Below are positions 1-7,512 of a stretch of 64,000 bases of DNA, in pieces. Both the position numbers and the translations under genes were made by a program. The stretch lies in the NCBI GenBank assembly GCA_031429105.1, contig JANOYV010000108.1, positions 53,529-117,528 of the forward strand. Reading direction: 5' to 3'. This DNA comes from JAKFWF01 sp031429105 (GTDB lineage: Bacteria > Pseudomonadota > Alphaproteobacteria > Rhizobiales > Hyphomicrobiaceae). The notes beneath the pieces are model-generated. The model did not search any database. It saw nothing but the letters and a program-made list of their open reading frames with translations, and was not told the origin of the DNA. Position 1 is the stretch's first letter, and every line of letters begins with the position of its first letter.

Positions 1-504
1 CGCGCCAATCCTACTAACGCTGGTTTGCGCAACAACTTAGCGTTCGCGGAGGCTATGACGGGTGAGTTAATCAGCGCCCGAAGAAACTTGGAGTTAGGTC
101 GGGCGCTTGCAACCAGCAACACAGACAATGTGATCTTGAGTGCGACAGAAGGATGCATCTTGTTCAAGGAGGGCAAGCCTGTCGAAGGTCGGCAAAAGTA
201 TCTGGCAGCAGTTCGGCTAGCGTCTGACGCGCGCAATCTAGACTTAGCACTCCGAGCGATCGTGCATGCGGTGCACGAGCAAATGACAACCGCACCCGGA
301 GAAGCAGTTGTGGTCTTGGCGAAGACTTGCGAAATACTCCTCCGTACCAAAGGGCTGTCAACGGATCTGAAATCGATAATTCAACGGTGGACAAAGCCGA
401 CGCCTCTTGTTGGGCGCATTGTGGCACCCGAGAATATTGAGTCTATTAAGCCTTGGGTTGATGAGCTTTTTGCCCCACTTGCGAAGTTCTCGTTGTTTAG
501 GTGA
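1..504 (+). CDS. TPR-like protein, C-terminal part (5' end outside window)
   Basis: The reading frame is open from the first base of the window and ends at a TGA at 502-504, so only the last 167 or so residues are present and the real start lies upstream. The residues form paired amphipathic helices (for example NNLAFAEAMTGELISARRNL, then a second pair with EGRQKYLAAVRLA), a pattern typical of tetratricopeptide repeats, which act as protein-interaction scaffolds. No catalytic motif is visible. A TTG at 25 would be the first in-window start but the coding pattern continues before it. Function is unknown; the TPR call is by helix pattern only. Confidence 0.5.
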   Translation, partial: RANPTNAGLRNNLAFAEAMTGELISARRNLELGRALATSNTDNVILSATEGCILFKEGKPVEGRQKYLAAVRLASDARNLDLALRAIVHAVHEQMTTAPGEAVVVLAKTCEILLRTKGLSTDLKSIIQRWTKPTPLVGRIVAPENIESIKPWVDELFAPLAKFSLFR

Positions 505-866
505 AGCGCGAGTTACAAACGCTCAGAAATGCTGGCCTGTTTATTGGTGGGGGATTTGCAATTGCCGCCGGATCGGAATGCAGTTTTGTTGCAATCGCAT
601 CAGCGATCGCCTGCCCGGTCGTCTCCGTGAGACGGCGCCCGGGATCGTCAACCAGCGCGTTACGCGCTGTCGTCTGTGCTTCACGATGACCAAGCAGCTT
701 GCCCAACACGGACAGCGTTCCGGCTTCGTCGACGGCGCGGCGAACGTGTGCTGGAGATAATGAATGAGGACGGCGTCCAGTTCCGCGAATGTGCAGACAA
801 TATTCCAGGGCTTGTACAGATCAACGTTAAGCGCCTCATGAACGTTCTGGACGTCACGGATCGCAT
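497..866 (-). pseudogene. tyrosine recombinase (integrase) C-terminal remnant, frameshifted
   Basis: On the minus strand the end of an integrase is readable: in one frame YKPWN, then about 20 residues later QHTFA (degenerate form of the HxxR box normally read as LRHTFAS), and after a frame change near 738 LGKLLGHREAQTTARNA, the conserved box before the catalytic tyrosine. The tyrosine position is Asn here (expected TARYAH, found TARNAL). The upstream two thirds of the gene, including the first catalytic Arg, is absent. This is a decayed integrase, unrelated in sequence to the intact one at 36159-37424. It may mark the edge of an older or neighbouring element. Confidence 0.7.
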
Positions 867-932
867 TTCGCTTAAAGGACGGCCGGAGGGCCAGCGACGC
901 TATCGCATTGGGCGCGATGTTCGGATTGGTCG

Positions 933-1382
933 CTAGTTTATTAGGCTGTTCGCGTCAGATGCATTGTGTGGTTGGATCAGGCGTAAACCGAAATCGCAAA
1001 TTCCGACGCGATGCCCTGGGTGGATCGTCTTTGTCGTCATGGCGCCGCTGTCGTGCTTGTCGTCGGTGACTTCGAGCGGCTTATAGAACACGATCGGTGT
1101 CGCCTTCTCGCCCTTGCGAACGTGTGCGCCGAGCTCTCGCCACTGGCGATAAGTCGCGAAGATACCGGAAAGATAGTTAGCGACGTCGGCCATTGCCCAC
1201 AAGGTCAACACGTTAATGCCTCTGTATCGCTGTGTGCTGAGTGCATTGGTTGGGCGGGAATGAGCAACACCGGTTCGGCACCACGGGAATGCCGCGCCTA
1301 CTGCCTGAGTGGTCTCAAGCATTGTGATTATGGCATCGGTGATGGTCTGTTGGATGTCGGCGCGTGATGGTTTGTCGGTCAT
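933..1382 (-). pseudogene. ardC: ArdC-type antirestriction protein, N-terminal domain only (truncated)
   Basis: Residues 40-110 match the ArdC N-terminal single-strand DNA-binding domain: PTNALSTQRYRGINVLTLW followed by TYRQWRELGAHVRKGEKATPI. ArdC proteins of about 300 residues protect incoming conjugative DNA from restriction and carry a C-terminal zinc metallopeptidase domain. Here translation stops after 149 residues; a neighbouring frame reads EFAISVYA, resembling the next conserved ArdC segment (RFVIRAYTVFN), so a frameshift near 975 is likely and the protease half is missing. The start ATG at 1382 has a GGAG 8 bases before it. Next to the integrase remnant it looks like debris of a transfer region. 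Confidence 0.8.
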
Positions 1383-1479
1383 GGTCTGAACTCCAGATCA
1401 AGACGGCACATCAAGGATCGATCTGCGTTCGTCTTGACTTGGGTCAGCGGGCTCTACCGTTTTCGCGCACGCGCGACAT

Positions 1480-1539
1480 GACGTGGCTTGTCATGGTCAG
1501 TCGCGGCATGTCGTGGTGTGTCGTGACTTGTCGCGGCGC
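1480..1539. repeat. decamer repeat cluster A
   Basis: Six consecutive 10-bp units begin at 1480, 1490, 1500, 1510, 1520 and 1530: GACGTGGCTT, GTCATGGTCA, GTCGCGGCAT, GTCGTGGTGT, GTCGTGACTT, GTCGCGGCGC. The consensus is GTCGYGNNNN. The cluster lies in the gene-free stretch 1383-1744 upstream of the truncated ardC. Nothing else is recognised in that stretch. Confidence 0.85.
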
Positions 1540-1744
1540 GGCGAACGCAGTGGTGCAGGGAGCAGCGCGGCACGCGTGCGACCTTGCGCGATAAACGGTG
1601 TCCGCTACATTGGCAAGAGACGGAAGAAGTAAACGTGTCTATCGGGAACCGGAGATAATTCGCTGGTTGAAGCGAACACATTTCTGGGTGTGTGCCGTTC
1701 CGAAAATTCGAGATTTTTCTGCCTGGATAAGCGGTAGACGATCC

Positions 1745-1784
1745 AAAAAAAGAACGCCCGCGCACTCAGGTCGAGTGGCGGGCG
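1745..1784 (-). terminator. Rho-independent terminator of the 1790-2218 gene
   Basis: On the minus strand a GC-rich stem (GCCCGCCACTC paired with GAGTGCGCGGGC, a 5-base loop) is followed within a few bases by seven T residues (AAAAAAA at 1745-1751 on the plus strand). It begins 5 bases after the stop codon of the gene at 1790-2218, exactly where an intrinsic terminator is expected. Confidence 0.85.
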
Positions 1785-1789
1785 CATGA

Positions 1790-2218
1790 TCACGTGGTCG
1801 AAGCAGCTTTAGTCTGCTTGAGCGTGGTTGTCGGTTTGAGACCATAGCACGGATCGGACGGCATGAGTTGGTGCCGCTCGATGTCGCGTGTGTGTCGGTC
1901 GGCAATTTCTGTGGCCAGACGCCGAGCGATCGCGAGCACGGTTGTTTCGATGGTTTCAAATGGGCCTGACCATTCGGCTTTTTCGCCGCTACTTGTGAAA
2001 GGTGTGCGGCAAACATGCCAGCCATCACTACGACGTTCGGTCGTGTACATTTTGAGGGCGTAGGTGTAGCGAGTCGGTTTCGTGTTGAAGGCGCTGCTGG
2101 GTAGCGTGGTCTTCGAACGTACGACCTTGGTCGGCAAGCTGTTTGTCGGATCGATGGCGATCTGCCGACGCACCGCAATGGGCGCTTGCGCAAGCGGTGC
2201 AGCTTTTGCTTTTCCCAT
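1790..2218 (-). CDS. hypothetical protein of the mobile element
   Basis: A protein of 142 residues with no family I recognise. The start MGKAKAAP at 2218 is preferred over an upstream in-frame codon at 2284 because AGGAG stands 9 bases before it. Residues 1-50 are basic and low in complexity; residues 55-120 look folded, with RYTYALKMYT, a DGWHVCRTPF segment and a long helix ending in ARRLATEIADRHTRDIERH. It is the last gene of a leftward group (2947 to 1790) with DUF3768 and small proteins, the kind of accessory set common in alphaproteobacterial integrative elements. A strong terminator follows. Confidence 0.65.
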   Translation of the reverse strand: MGKAKAAPLAQAPIAVRRQIAIDPTNSLPTKVVRSKTTLPSSAFNTKPTRYTYALKMYTTERRSDGWHVCRTPFTSSGEKAEWSGPFETIETTVLAIARRLATEIADRHTRDIERHQLMPSDPCYGLKPTTTLKQTKAASTT

Positions 2219-2344
2219 AGGTGAGTTCTCCTGTCCTTGTGCAGCAACATCGACAATCGATGCTGCTGTGGGAACGGGAGGCACGACGCAATTATAGCAT
2301 GAGCCCGATCTGCGTGTGCGGATCGGGCTCGAGGTAGTCGAGGC

Positions 2345-2596
2345 TTAGTCCAACTTGAGTAGCTCGGTGATGTCGAGCGTGTCGACATCTTCGCGGCGCA
2401 TGACGCGAGCGACCTCGTCACCGTTGGCGTAGACTGTGTACTGCGTGGCGTCGATCTGGCTTGGCTTCAAGTCGCCGTGCCAGGCTGACATCGGCGGCCA
2501 GATATCGACACGGGTGGTGGTGCCGTCAATTCAGGTGTAGACGCCGTAGATAAATCCGAACCCATCGGGCTGCGACTTGAGAGTGAACGAGGCCAT
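2345..2596 (-). pseudogene. small conserved-type protein interrupted by an in-frame TGA
   Basis: An 83-codon frame starts at ATG 2594-2596, two bases after the stop of the DUF3768 gene, and ends with TAA at 2345-2347. It reads MASFTLKSQPDGFGFIYGVY, then Thr, a TGA (2531-2533, codon 22), then IDGTTTRVDIWPPMSAWHG and a normal-looking charged C-terminus (EVARVMRREDVDTLDITELL). Coding character is good on both sides of the stop and no other frame explains it. A single TGG to TGA change is the simplest explanation. Function unknown. Confidence 0.6.
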
Positions 2597-2599
2597 GGC

Positions 2600-2947
2600 T
2601 CAATACTCCGACGGCAACAGGATGGTCATCACACGTTCGGTGGTCGAGGGATCGCTGGGATCCTCGGCACCAAGGTCAGGGTCGGCTTTGTCGTAAAAAT
2701 CGATCTTCGCCCAGACGATGATATTATCGACGACGACACGCATCATGTCGTGAGTTTGGCTCGGGTCTATATCGTCGGTAAATGCCGAGAAGGCGACGAC
2801 GGCTTCGATGGCCCGGATTTGAAAGTCCGTTCCGTGCGCGGCAATGCCTGAGGTAGCGTACAATTTGCCAAGCGGTGTAGGTGTGATTAACGATGCCCGA
2901 AACGTATCGTTGAGCGAGCGAATTTTCCTAGACGTTTCTTCTGACAT
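2600..2947 (-). CDS. DUF3768 domain-containing protein
   Basis: A 115-residue protein matching the DUF3768 layout: an N-terminal IRSLNDTFRASL helix, a central FTDDIDPSQTHDM stretch, then IIVWAKIDFYD, and the C-terminal signature GAEDPSDPSTTERVMTILLP ending in SEY. The molecular role of this family is not established; members are small soluble proteins found mainly on alphaproteobacterial plasmids and integrative elements. The start at 2947 has GGAG 8 bases upstream. The neighbouring gene starts 2 bases after the stop, so they are co-transcribed. Family assignment is by motif memory and is strong; function is unknown. Confidence 0.85.
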   Translation of the reverse strand: MSEETSRKIRSLNDTFRASLITPTPLGKLYATSGIAAHGTDFQIRAIEAVVAFSAFTDDIDPSQTHDMMRVVVDNIIVWAKIDFYDKADPDLGAEDPSDPSTTERVMTILLPSEY

Positions 2948-3033
2948 TGTTGTGGTCTCCGTCCGATGTCCGACAATTCGGGAACCGGATAGAGAGCGCG
3001 AGCGAAGGGAAGACCTTGGCTCGCGCGCACCTG

Positions 3034-3291
3034 TCAGCGTTTGCTGTAGGATTTCTTCTTCGGCGCGTCTTCGGCCTCGGCTTCCTTCGGTTCGATTTCG
3101 CGGATCACCAGCTTGGCGACACCATCGGTTGGGATGGGCATCACTTCCAGCAATAGGTTGAAACCTTTAGCATCGCCGTGAGGGAACGCTGTTCCCAAAT
3201 TGTGCCAGAACGGATCACGGTCTTTGCCGTTGGCGTCCTTGCCTTTTTCGATTACCGAGTAAACTCGGAACACTTTCTTATTGTCGCTCAT
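3034..3291 (-). CDS. small conserved hypothetical protein of integrative elements
   Basis: An 85-residue protein starting at ATG 3291 with GGAG 7 bases upstream; a longer frame to 3402 lacks a ribosome site. It reads MSDNKKVFRVYSVIEKGKD, then DPFWHNLGTAFPHGDAKGFN, LLLEVMPI and KLVIREI, a compact beta-rich fold, and ends in a disordered Lys-rich tail (APKKKSYSKR). Such proteins occur beside DUF3768 and antirestriction genes in rhizobial elements; the function is not known to me. It sits 86 bases upstream of the DUF3768 gene on the same strand, probably in the same operon. Confidence 0.7.
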   Translation of the reverse strand: MSDNKKVFRVYSVIEKGKDANGKDRDPFWHNLGTAFPHGDAKGFNLLLEVMPIPTDGVAKLVIREIEPKEAEAEDAPKKKSYSKR

Positions 3292-3573
3292 GTCGATCTC
3301 CTTGGGGCGAGCCCCTTGTGAGCGGAACCATTGCTTTGCGGGCAATGCCTGAACCACCTGGCGCAGGAGGCACCCGGCGTCGATTGTGTGACGTGGGGTC
3401 ATGCCTGGCCATGTGCGGAGAACGATACCTGTCGAGTATAGCGGGACTGCCGCTTGACTTCCTTATCTTCTGTATGCGGGGTGCGTATTCAATGGTGAGC
3501 GCCCGCCGGAGGCATTATGTGGAGCGCATTCATTGGAGCCGCGCACCTGAGAGACTTGCGCCGCCGCGCGGCG

Positions 3574-3650
3574 GGTCAAGGTCGCGCGGTCTGTCGAGGC
3601 TGGTCGCGACCTGTCGTGCGCCTCGCACGGTCGGGCATGGTCGAGGTACA
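3574..3650. repeat. decamer repeat cluster B
   Basis: GTCG-type units start at 3581, 3593, 3603, 3613, then 3630 and 3640 (GTCGCGCGGT, GTCGAGGCTG, GTCGCGACCT, GTCGTGCGCC, GTCGGGCATG, GTCGAGGTAC). Most steps are exactly 10 bp. It lies in the gene-free stretch 3292-3764, in which I see no other feature. Confidence 0.8.
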
Positions 3651-3764
3651 GCGTTTCGCGCGAGGTCACCTTGCACGCGATCAGCGCGGCGGCGGTAGGG
3701 TGATGACCACTTCAGCGCGCCAAATAAAGACCCACGCCGTCGATAAGATGGCGTGGGCTTGGTG

Positions 3765-4109
3765 TTAGCGAGCGAGACGGGCAAGGTGCTCGTAGTGCTC
3801 GGCGGTACGGGTGATCGCCGGGATCGCCTTATCGGTGATCGCAAACAAAGTTCGTGGTCGTCCAGCGTTCGGACGTCGTTCCTTACCGACTTCACGAACA
3901 TAGCCGTGTGATTGAAGGACACGGAGGTTGGCACCGATTTCAGCGACCTCGTCGTTGGTGACAGCAACAATTCCAAGCGTCTCCATAAGCGATGTCGGCG
4001 ATGCGTGGTCATAGCGTTTGAGAGCGCACAAGATAACGTATTGGTGCAGTGACAAAGGCGGGCGACGGGCAAGCGCAAACAACGGACATGGTCTTGTTAT
4101 TTCAGTCAT
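3765..4109 (-). CDS. winged-helix DNA-binding regulator
   Basis: A 114-residue protein. Residues 15-90 look like a winged helix: LSLHQYVILCALKRYDHA (helix 1), a MET-LG helix, NLRVLQSHGYVREVG as the recognition helix and the RPRTLFAITDKA wing typical of MarR/PadR-like regulators. The C-terminus is a short helix (ITRTAEHYEHLARLAR), possibly for dimerisation. The ATG at 4109 is chosen because the coding pattern starts there, although no clear ribosome site is seen. It is divergent from the PadR-like gene at 4330, so the 220-bp region between them probably holds operators for one or both. Target unknown. Confidence 0.65.
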   Translation of the reverse strand: MTEITRPCPLFALARRPPLSLHQYVILCALKRYDHASPTSLMETLGIVAVTNDEVAEIGANLRVLQSHGYVREVGKERRPNAGRPRTLFAITDKAIPAITRTAEHYEHLARLAR

Positions 4110-4329
4110 AGTTGGTTCCGGGTCTAGTGGTGAGCCGAACCTGTGAAGGTTCCCCGGAGCACTGACGTGCACGGGCATCCCGCTCGGTGTAACGGGGTGC
4201 CCATGCGCGAAAGCCCAACAATCTGTAGTCTGACATAAAGACGGATGATTGTCAAAATTTGAACACATTTGATCTATTTACATAGATTATGTACGTAATC
4301 GCTGGGACGAGTGAATAGGAGATGCCGTT

Positions 4330-4644
4330 GTGGGTTTGACGTCAGGTGTTAGCGATGAATTTCTCGAGGCACTGTACGTCGGTCGTTGGATGACGGGGCA
4401 GGAGGTCTTGGCCGAAGCTAATGCAGAGCGGGCAAAAAGCGGCGGTAAGAAGAAAGTGCCCGAAGGCTCACTGTACCCGACGTTACTGCGACTCGAAGAT
4501 GATGGCTTGATCGAGATGGAGACGTTCGAAAAAACCGGTCGCCCCGGTCGCCCCGGTCGGCGTTACCGCATTACGGCGAACGGGCAACGAACGGTGGATG
4601 CTAGCCGAGCTTACGCGATGGCGATGGGAGGAGCATTTTCATGA
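4330..4644 (+). CDS. PadR-family transcriptional regulator
   Basis: A 104-residue PadR-type winged helix: EFLEALYVGRWMTGQEVLAE (helices 1-2), KKKVPEGSLYPTLLRLEDDG (recognition helix; the GSLYPTL signature is diagnostic), then RRYRITANGQRTVDASR as wing and last helix. PadR repressors usually control an adjacent gene. It starts at GTG 4330 with AGGAG 9 bases upstream; the ATG at 4322 runs into a stop. Its stop overlaps the ATG of the next gene by 4 bases, so it should regulate and be co-expressed with that membrane protein. Confidence 0.8.
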   Translation: MGLTSGVSDEFLEALYVGRWMTGQEVLAEANAERAKSGGKKKVPEGSLYPTLLRLEDDGLIEMETFEKTGRPGRPGRRYRITANGQRTVDASRAYAMAMGGAFS

Positions 4645-5102
4645 TGAAAACGGAATGGTTTTTTTTCGTAGTAATAAATCTGATGTTGAAGGGCGGACAT
4701 TTTATCGGGTTGGCTTGTTTCATTTTATTTTTGATGCCGTCGTTGCATGCCGTATCTGATGTCGTTGGCGCTCCAAAGGTTTTTCCTTATGCCCTGGCGT
4801 TTCTCATTGTAGTATTGACGCATTTCTTGATGATGATTTTGTTTACGCGGAAGCCGACAGGAAGCTTGTCGGGTAAATTGATCGTTCGCGTAATGTCGGT
4901 ATTCTGTAGTGAGCGGACAATACACCGTGTTATCGGCGGCATTATCGAAGATCTTGATGATCGGTTAGTGGCCATTGGAGATGCCGGGCGATGGGGCGAA
5001 AAATTCACTGTAGTGTGGCGGGCTCGCGGGCTGATGCTGTACGCTATGGTGTGCCTGTTGATATCGAGCGTTGTCAGATTGGTGTGGTTGCCTAAAACGT
5101 GA
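4641..5102 (+). CDS. small integral membrane protein, PadR-linked
   Basis: A 153-residue protein with about three hydrophobic segments: residues 5-32, 47-67 and 130-147 near the C-terminus, separated by a charged cytoplasmic-type stretch containing CSERTIHRVIGGIIEDLDDR. No known domain is recognised. Its ATG overlaps the padR stop (ATGA), so translation is coupled. Base composition is clearly more AT-rich than the flanking genes, with T-rich codons, suggesting recent transfer from a different source. A PadR gene translationally coupled to a membrane protein is a common two-gene stress or envelope cassette, but the role here is not known. Confidence 0.7.
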   Translation: MMKTEWFFFVVINLMLKGGHFIGLACFILFLMPSLHAVSDVVGAPKVFPYALAFLIVVLTHFLMMILFTRKPTGSLSGKLIVRVMSVFCSERTIHRVIGGIIEDLDDRLVAIGDAGRWGEKFTVVWRARGLMLYAMVCLLISSVVRLVWLPKT

Positions 5103-5132
5103 AAAGCAAAAAGCGTCGAGCACGTTTTTTTT
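5093..5132 (+). terminator. probable Rho-independent terminator after the padR operon
   Basis: AAAACGTG (overlapping the stop codon) can pair with CACGTTTT across a 19-base loop and the second arm runs into eight T residues. The long loop lowers confidence, but the position directly after the stop is right. Confidence 0.5.
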
Positions 5133-5184
5133 ATTCGATAATAACGTACAAAACTTACGTTTTAACTCTGACTGTGAGGATGCG

Positions 5185-5427
5185 ATGGATAGAAATGGTC
5201 TGACACTCGCTGTAGTTCTCGGCTCTTTCGAGGAACCTGATCTAAACCGACGTTCTGAGGGAGCGGGTCAAAACGCACGAGCCAGACTATTGAAGAAGTT
5301 CGACGAAGAACTCCTGAAGCGCATCGTCGTCGCGCTCGCCGAGGGTAAGGCCGCGCTTGCGGCGCAGCGCCAGCGCGACGAGGCCGAATATCTGGACATG
5401 CATTTCCGCGCTACTTCTAGCTGCTAG
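5185..5427 (+). CDS. small helical hypothetical protein
   Basis: An 80-residue protein starting at ATG 5185 with GAGGA upstream. Its middle is a long charged helix (ARLLKKFDEELLKRIVVALAEGKAALAAQRQRDEAEYLDM) likely to form a coiled coil; no domain is recognised. An upstream extension to 5071 overlaps the preceding gene and its terminator and is rejected. It begins a plus-strand series of small genes (5185-6565) leading to the transfer operon. Confidence 0.55.
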   Translation: MDRNGLTLAVVLGSFEEPDLNRRSEGAGQNARARLLKKFDEELLKRIVVALAEGKAALAAQRQRDEAEYLDMHFRATSSC

Positions 5428-5460
5428 CAAATAGCACGAACGACAATCCGAATACTGACA

Positions 5461-5482
5461 CCGGCGGCGTGACCGCCGCCGG
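5461..5482 (+). repeat. GC-rich hairpin before the 5520 gene
   Basis: CCGGCGGC and GCCGCCGG form a perfect 8-bp stem with a 6-base loop. No T-run follows, so it is not a standard terminator. It sits 38 bases before the next start codon and may act as an RNA processing or attenuation structure. Confidence 0.5.
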
Positions 5483-5519
5483 TGAACGAGAAATCGTGTC
5501 GAAAGCGCAGGAGGATGTG

Positions 5520-5765
5520 ATGAGCAAGGACAGGTTGCACCGTCCGATGAAAGTGGCGGCCGAGGAATTCGGGCTTCGGGATGTTTGTATCGTGCGGAAA
5601 AAACGGATGAAGCACCCGGAAGTGCGGGGCGTGCTGCCGGATGGAACCGACATCCGGCAGAGGTTCCCCGGCACCAGTTCCGATGTGCGGGGTTTACTGA
5701 ACGCAATCTGCGCATTGCGAATCAAGATCGATAAAAAACGGCAGGTTGCTGCACGCTGTTATTAA
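5520..5765 (+). CDS. small basic hypothetical protein
   Basis: An 81-residue protein starting at ATG 5520; AGGAGG lies 6 bases before it, a near-perfect ribosome site that decides the start over an upstream in-frame codon at 5469. The protein is basic (KVAAEEFGLRDVCIVRKKRMKHPEV, then DGTDIRQRFPGT) and ends in a Lys/Arg-rich helix. I do not recognise a family. Base use is like the following transfer genes. Confidence 0.6.
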   Translation: MSKDRLHRPMKVAAEEFGLRDVCIVRKKRMKHPEVRGVLPDGTDIRQRFPGTSSDVRGLLNAICALRIKIDKKRQVAARCY

Positions 5766-5804
5766 CAGCGGTGGCGTGCTGGATAACACAAAGGAGATCG
5801 ACGC

Positions 5805-6023
5805 GTGACCGACGGATACGGCGAAAAGGTTTTTAAGTGGTCGATGCCCGATCCGCCGCTTGTTCGGACAGAGCGGATCGTGGCCCGCAATCACACCGAG
5901 GATGGCGAGCACGTCTTGCTAATCATGGACGACGCAGGTCGGCTGTCTCGTTGGCATGAGGTGCATGGTCGAGAGGCTGTTGGTGGCGACGATCGACCGA
6001 ACGAGCGTCGGAGGTTTGGATGA
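5805..6023 (+). CDS. small hypothetical protein
   Basis: A 72-residue protein starting at GTG 5805 with GGAG 8 bases upstream. The first 53 residues look coding (YGEKVFKWSMPDPPLVRTER, then EDGEHVLLIMDDAGRLSRW, a likely beta-hairpin). The last 19 residues overlap the following frame (5965-6171) by 59 bases and are low in hydrophobics, so the real C-terminus may have been altered by a frameshift. No family recognised. Confidence 0.5.
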   Translation: MTDGYGEKVFKWSMPDPPLVRTERIVARNHTEDGEHVLLIMDDAGRLSRWHEVHGREAVGGDDRPNERRRFG

Positions 6024-6171
6024 ACATGAACACGCGATTTTCACTGAACGATTCACTGCGCTTCGCAAAGAACTGGGCATGCCGCAGCGCGCGCCGATGA
6101 AGCGGCGCAAGAAGAAAGCGCACCGTGAAAACGGCGCCGACAAACCCGTCGGCAACGGCGCGACCACGTAA
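5965..6171 (+). CDS. small hypothetical protein, overlapping start
   Basis: A 68-residue frame beginning MVERLLVATIDRT at ATG 5965, with a helix EHAIFTERFTALRKELGM and a Lys/Arg-rich tail (KRRKKKAH). It overlaps the end of the preceding gene by 59 bases in another frame. The amphipathic helix and basic tail look real, but the start is uncertain. No family recognised; the basic tail could bind nucleic acid. Confidence 0.45.
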   Translation: MVERLLVATIDRTSVGGLDEHEHAIFTERFTALRKELGMPQRAPMKRRKKKAHRENGADKPVGNGATT

Positions 6172-6271
6172 CACGACGATCTAATTTTGACGAAATCCCA
6201 CCCTCGACGAACGCTGCCGCGTTGGGGAACGGGGAAGTCATGCCCGGCAGCACCACCCAAGGAGATCACCC

Positions 6272-6565
6272 ATGCCGACTGTTTATAACCCCACGCCCGA
6301 ACGCGAGGATGTGCCGACGCAAGGTCATGAAGCGCCTACCACGCGTAGTCAACCGCGCCGTGAATTGGCGCTCACGCAGTCCGAAGACCAAGCGGACTAC
6401 AACGAACTGATGGCGATACTCGGCAGCCCGTCCGAAGACGGCGACGAGGACGACGACGCCAGCCAGTGCCAGGCCGTCGATCTCAAAACCTACCTGACCG
6501 GCTTCGACGATGGGGAGGATGGCGCGGATGTGGGTGGGCATCCGAAGCGCCAGGGAGGTGAATAA
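6272..6565 (+). CDS. acidic hypothetical protein, first gene of the transfer operon
   Basis: A 97-residue, strongly acidic and largely disordered protein (SEDGDEDDDASQCQAVDLK, then LTGFDDGEDGADVGG) with one helical patch, QADYNELMAILG. The ATG at 6272 has a strong GGAG 9 bases upstream. Its stop is 2 bases before the AAA ATPase start, so the two are co-transcribed and probably co-translated. An acidic disordered partner beside an ATPase could be an adaptor, but this is inference. Confidence 0.6.
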   Translation: MPTVYNPTPEREDVPTQGHEAPTTRSQPRRELALTQSEDQADYNELMAILGSPSEDGDEDDDASQCQAVDLKTYLTGFDDGEDGADVGGHPKRQGGE

Positions 6566-6567
6566 TC

Positions 6568-7509
6568 ATGGCACTCAAACCAATCCCGCTCGATCCGAGC
6601 TTGCGCGAACACGCGGCGAACGTGACGCCGGGAGTATCGATTCCACCGTATCTGCCAGCGGGCTCCGTGCCCTACCCAGGGCTCGTCAAATACAGAGCGC
6701 TGGAGAAGGCCGTGCGCGCGTTTTTGTGGCGGCAGAAGTTGCCGTCGTTGAAGCAGGAGGCGCCGCGTGGGTTGTTGGTGCATGGCGCACCCTCGACGGG
6801 CAAGACCAAGAGCATTTGCAATTATTTATGCGCCATGGCGCACATGCACATCGTCGTCGTAGGCGCTCATACTTTGGCAGCGACGCACGAAGCAGAGCAT
6901 ACTGATCGTCTGACGGCGACACTCCAAGGCGCACAGTCGTTGGCTCACGCCAGCGGCGTGGATGTGGGACTACTTTGCGACGACATTGATGCGATTTTTT
7001 CAGCCGATGCACGTACAACCAAAACTTCCAACAACGATCTAATTCGTGTTTTTTTTCAGCACCTTATGGATTCCAAGCATCTCTATACGCAGCGTGATGG
7101 GCGCCCTATCCCACTTTTATTTTCGGCAAACTCGATGGCCGATGCACACTTGGCGACTTTCAGGGACGGAAGAGCAGTCTGTTTTTCGCACGAGCCCACG
7201 GCGGCCGAACGTGCCGCTGTCATCGCCTCGCATCTGAAACCAACGACGTTGTGCGAGCGTGTTCTTGTGGCGCGTCTGGCGAGCAAGTATCCGGACGTCG
7301 CGCTCGCCACCTTCGCGCAGATTTCGGCGGCGCTCGACGCGCAACGGCTCGATGTGTTGCTTGATAAGACCGACGATGTTGCAACGCTCGAACGGGAACT
7401 CGCCAAGCCGCGTGTACTGGCGGCGCGGGTGACGCTGCTTGTCGCACGCGACATCGTCAATGCGCGCGCCGCAGCCTTCGCACCTATCAAACCGAAGAAG
7501 GGAAATTGA
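6568..7509 (+). CDS. AAA+-type ATPase of the transfer operon
   Basis: A 313-residue P-loop ATPase. Walker A is GAPSTGKTK at about residues 73-81, Walker B LLCDDIDAIF at about 134-143, and a sensor-1-like LLFSANS at about 183. The C-terminal third is helical with Arg residues suited to a lid. It lacks a recognisable DNA-binding domain. It sits between the acidic 6272 gene and three unknown genes in a tightly packed operon ending in VirD4-like and relaxation-type proteins, so a role in DNA processing or transfer is inferred. It is not DnaC- or IstB-like in its motifs as far as I can see. Confidence 0.7.
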   Translation: MALKPIPLDPSLREHAANVTPGVSIPPYLPAGSVPYPGLVKYRALEKAVRAFLWRQKLPSLKQEAPRGLLVHGAPSTGKTKSICNYLCAMAHMHIVVVGAHTLAATHEAEHTDRLTATLQGAQSLAHASGVDVGLLCDDIDAIFSADARTTKTSNNDLIRVFFQHLMDSKHLYTQRDGRPIPLLFSANSMADAHLATFRDGRAVCFSHEPTAAERAAVIASHLKPTTLCERVLVARLASKYPDVALATFAQISAALDAQRLDVLLDKTDDVATLERELAKPRVLAARVTLLVARDIVNARAAAFAPIKPKKGN

Positions 7510-7512
7510 ACC

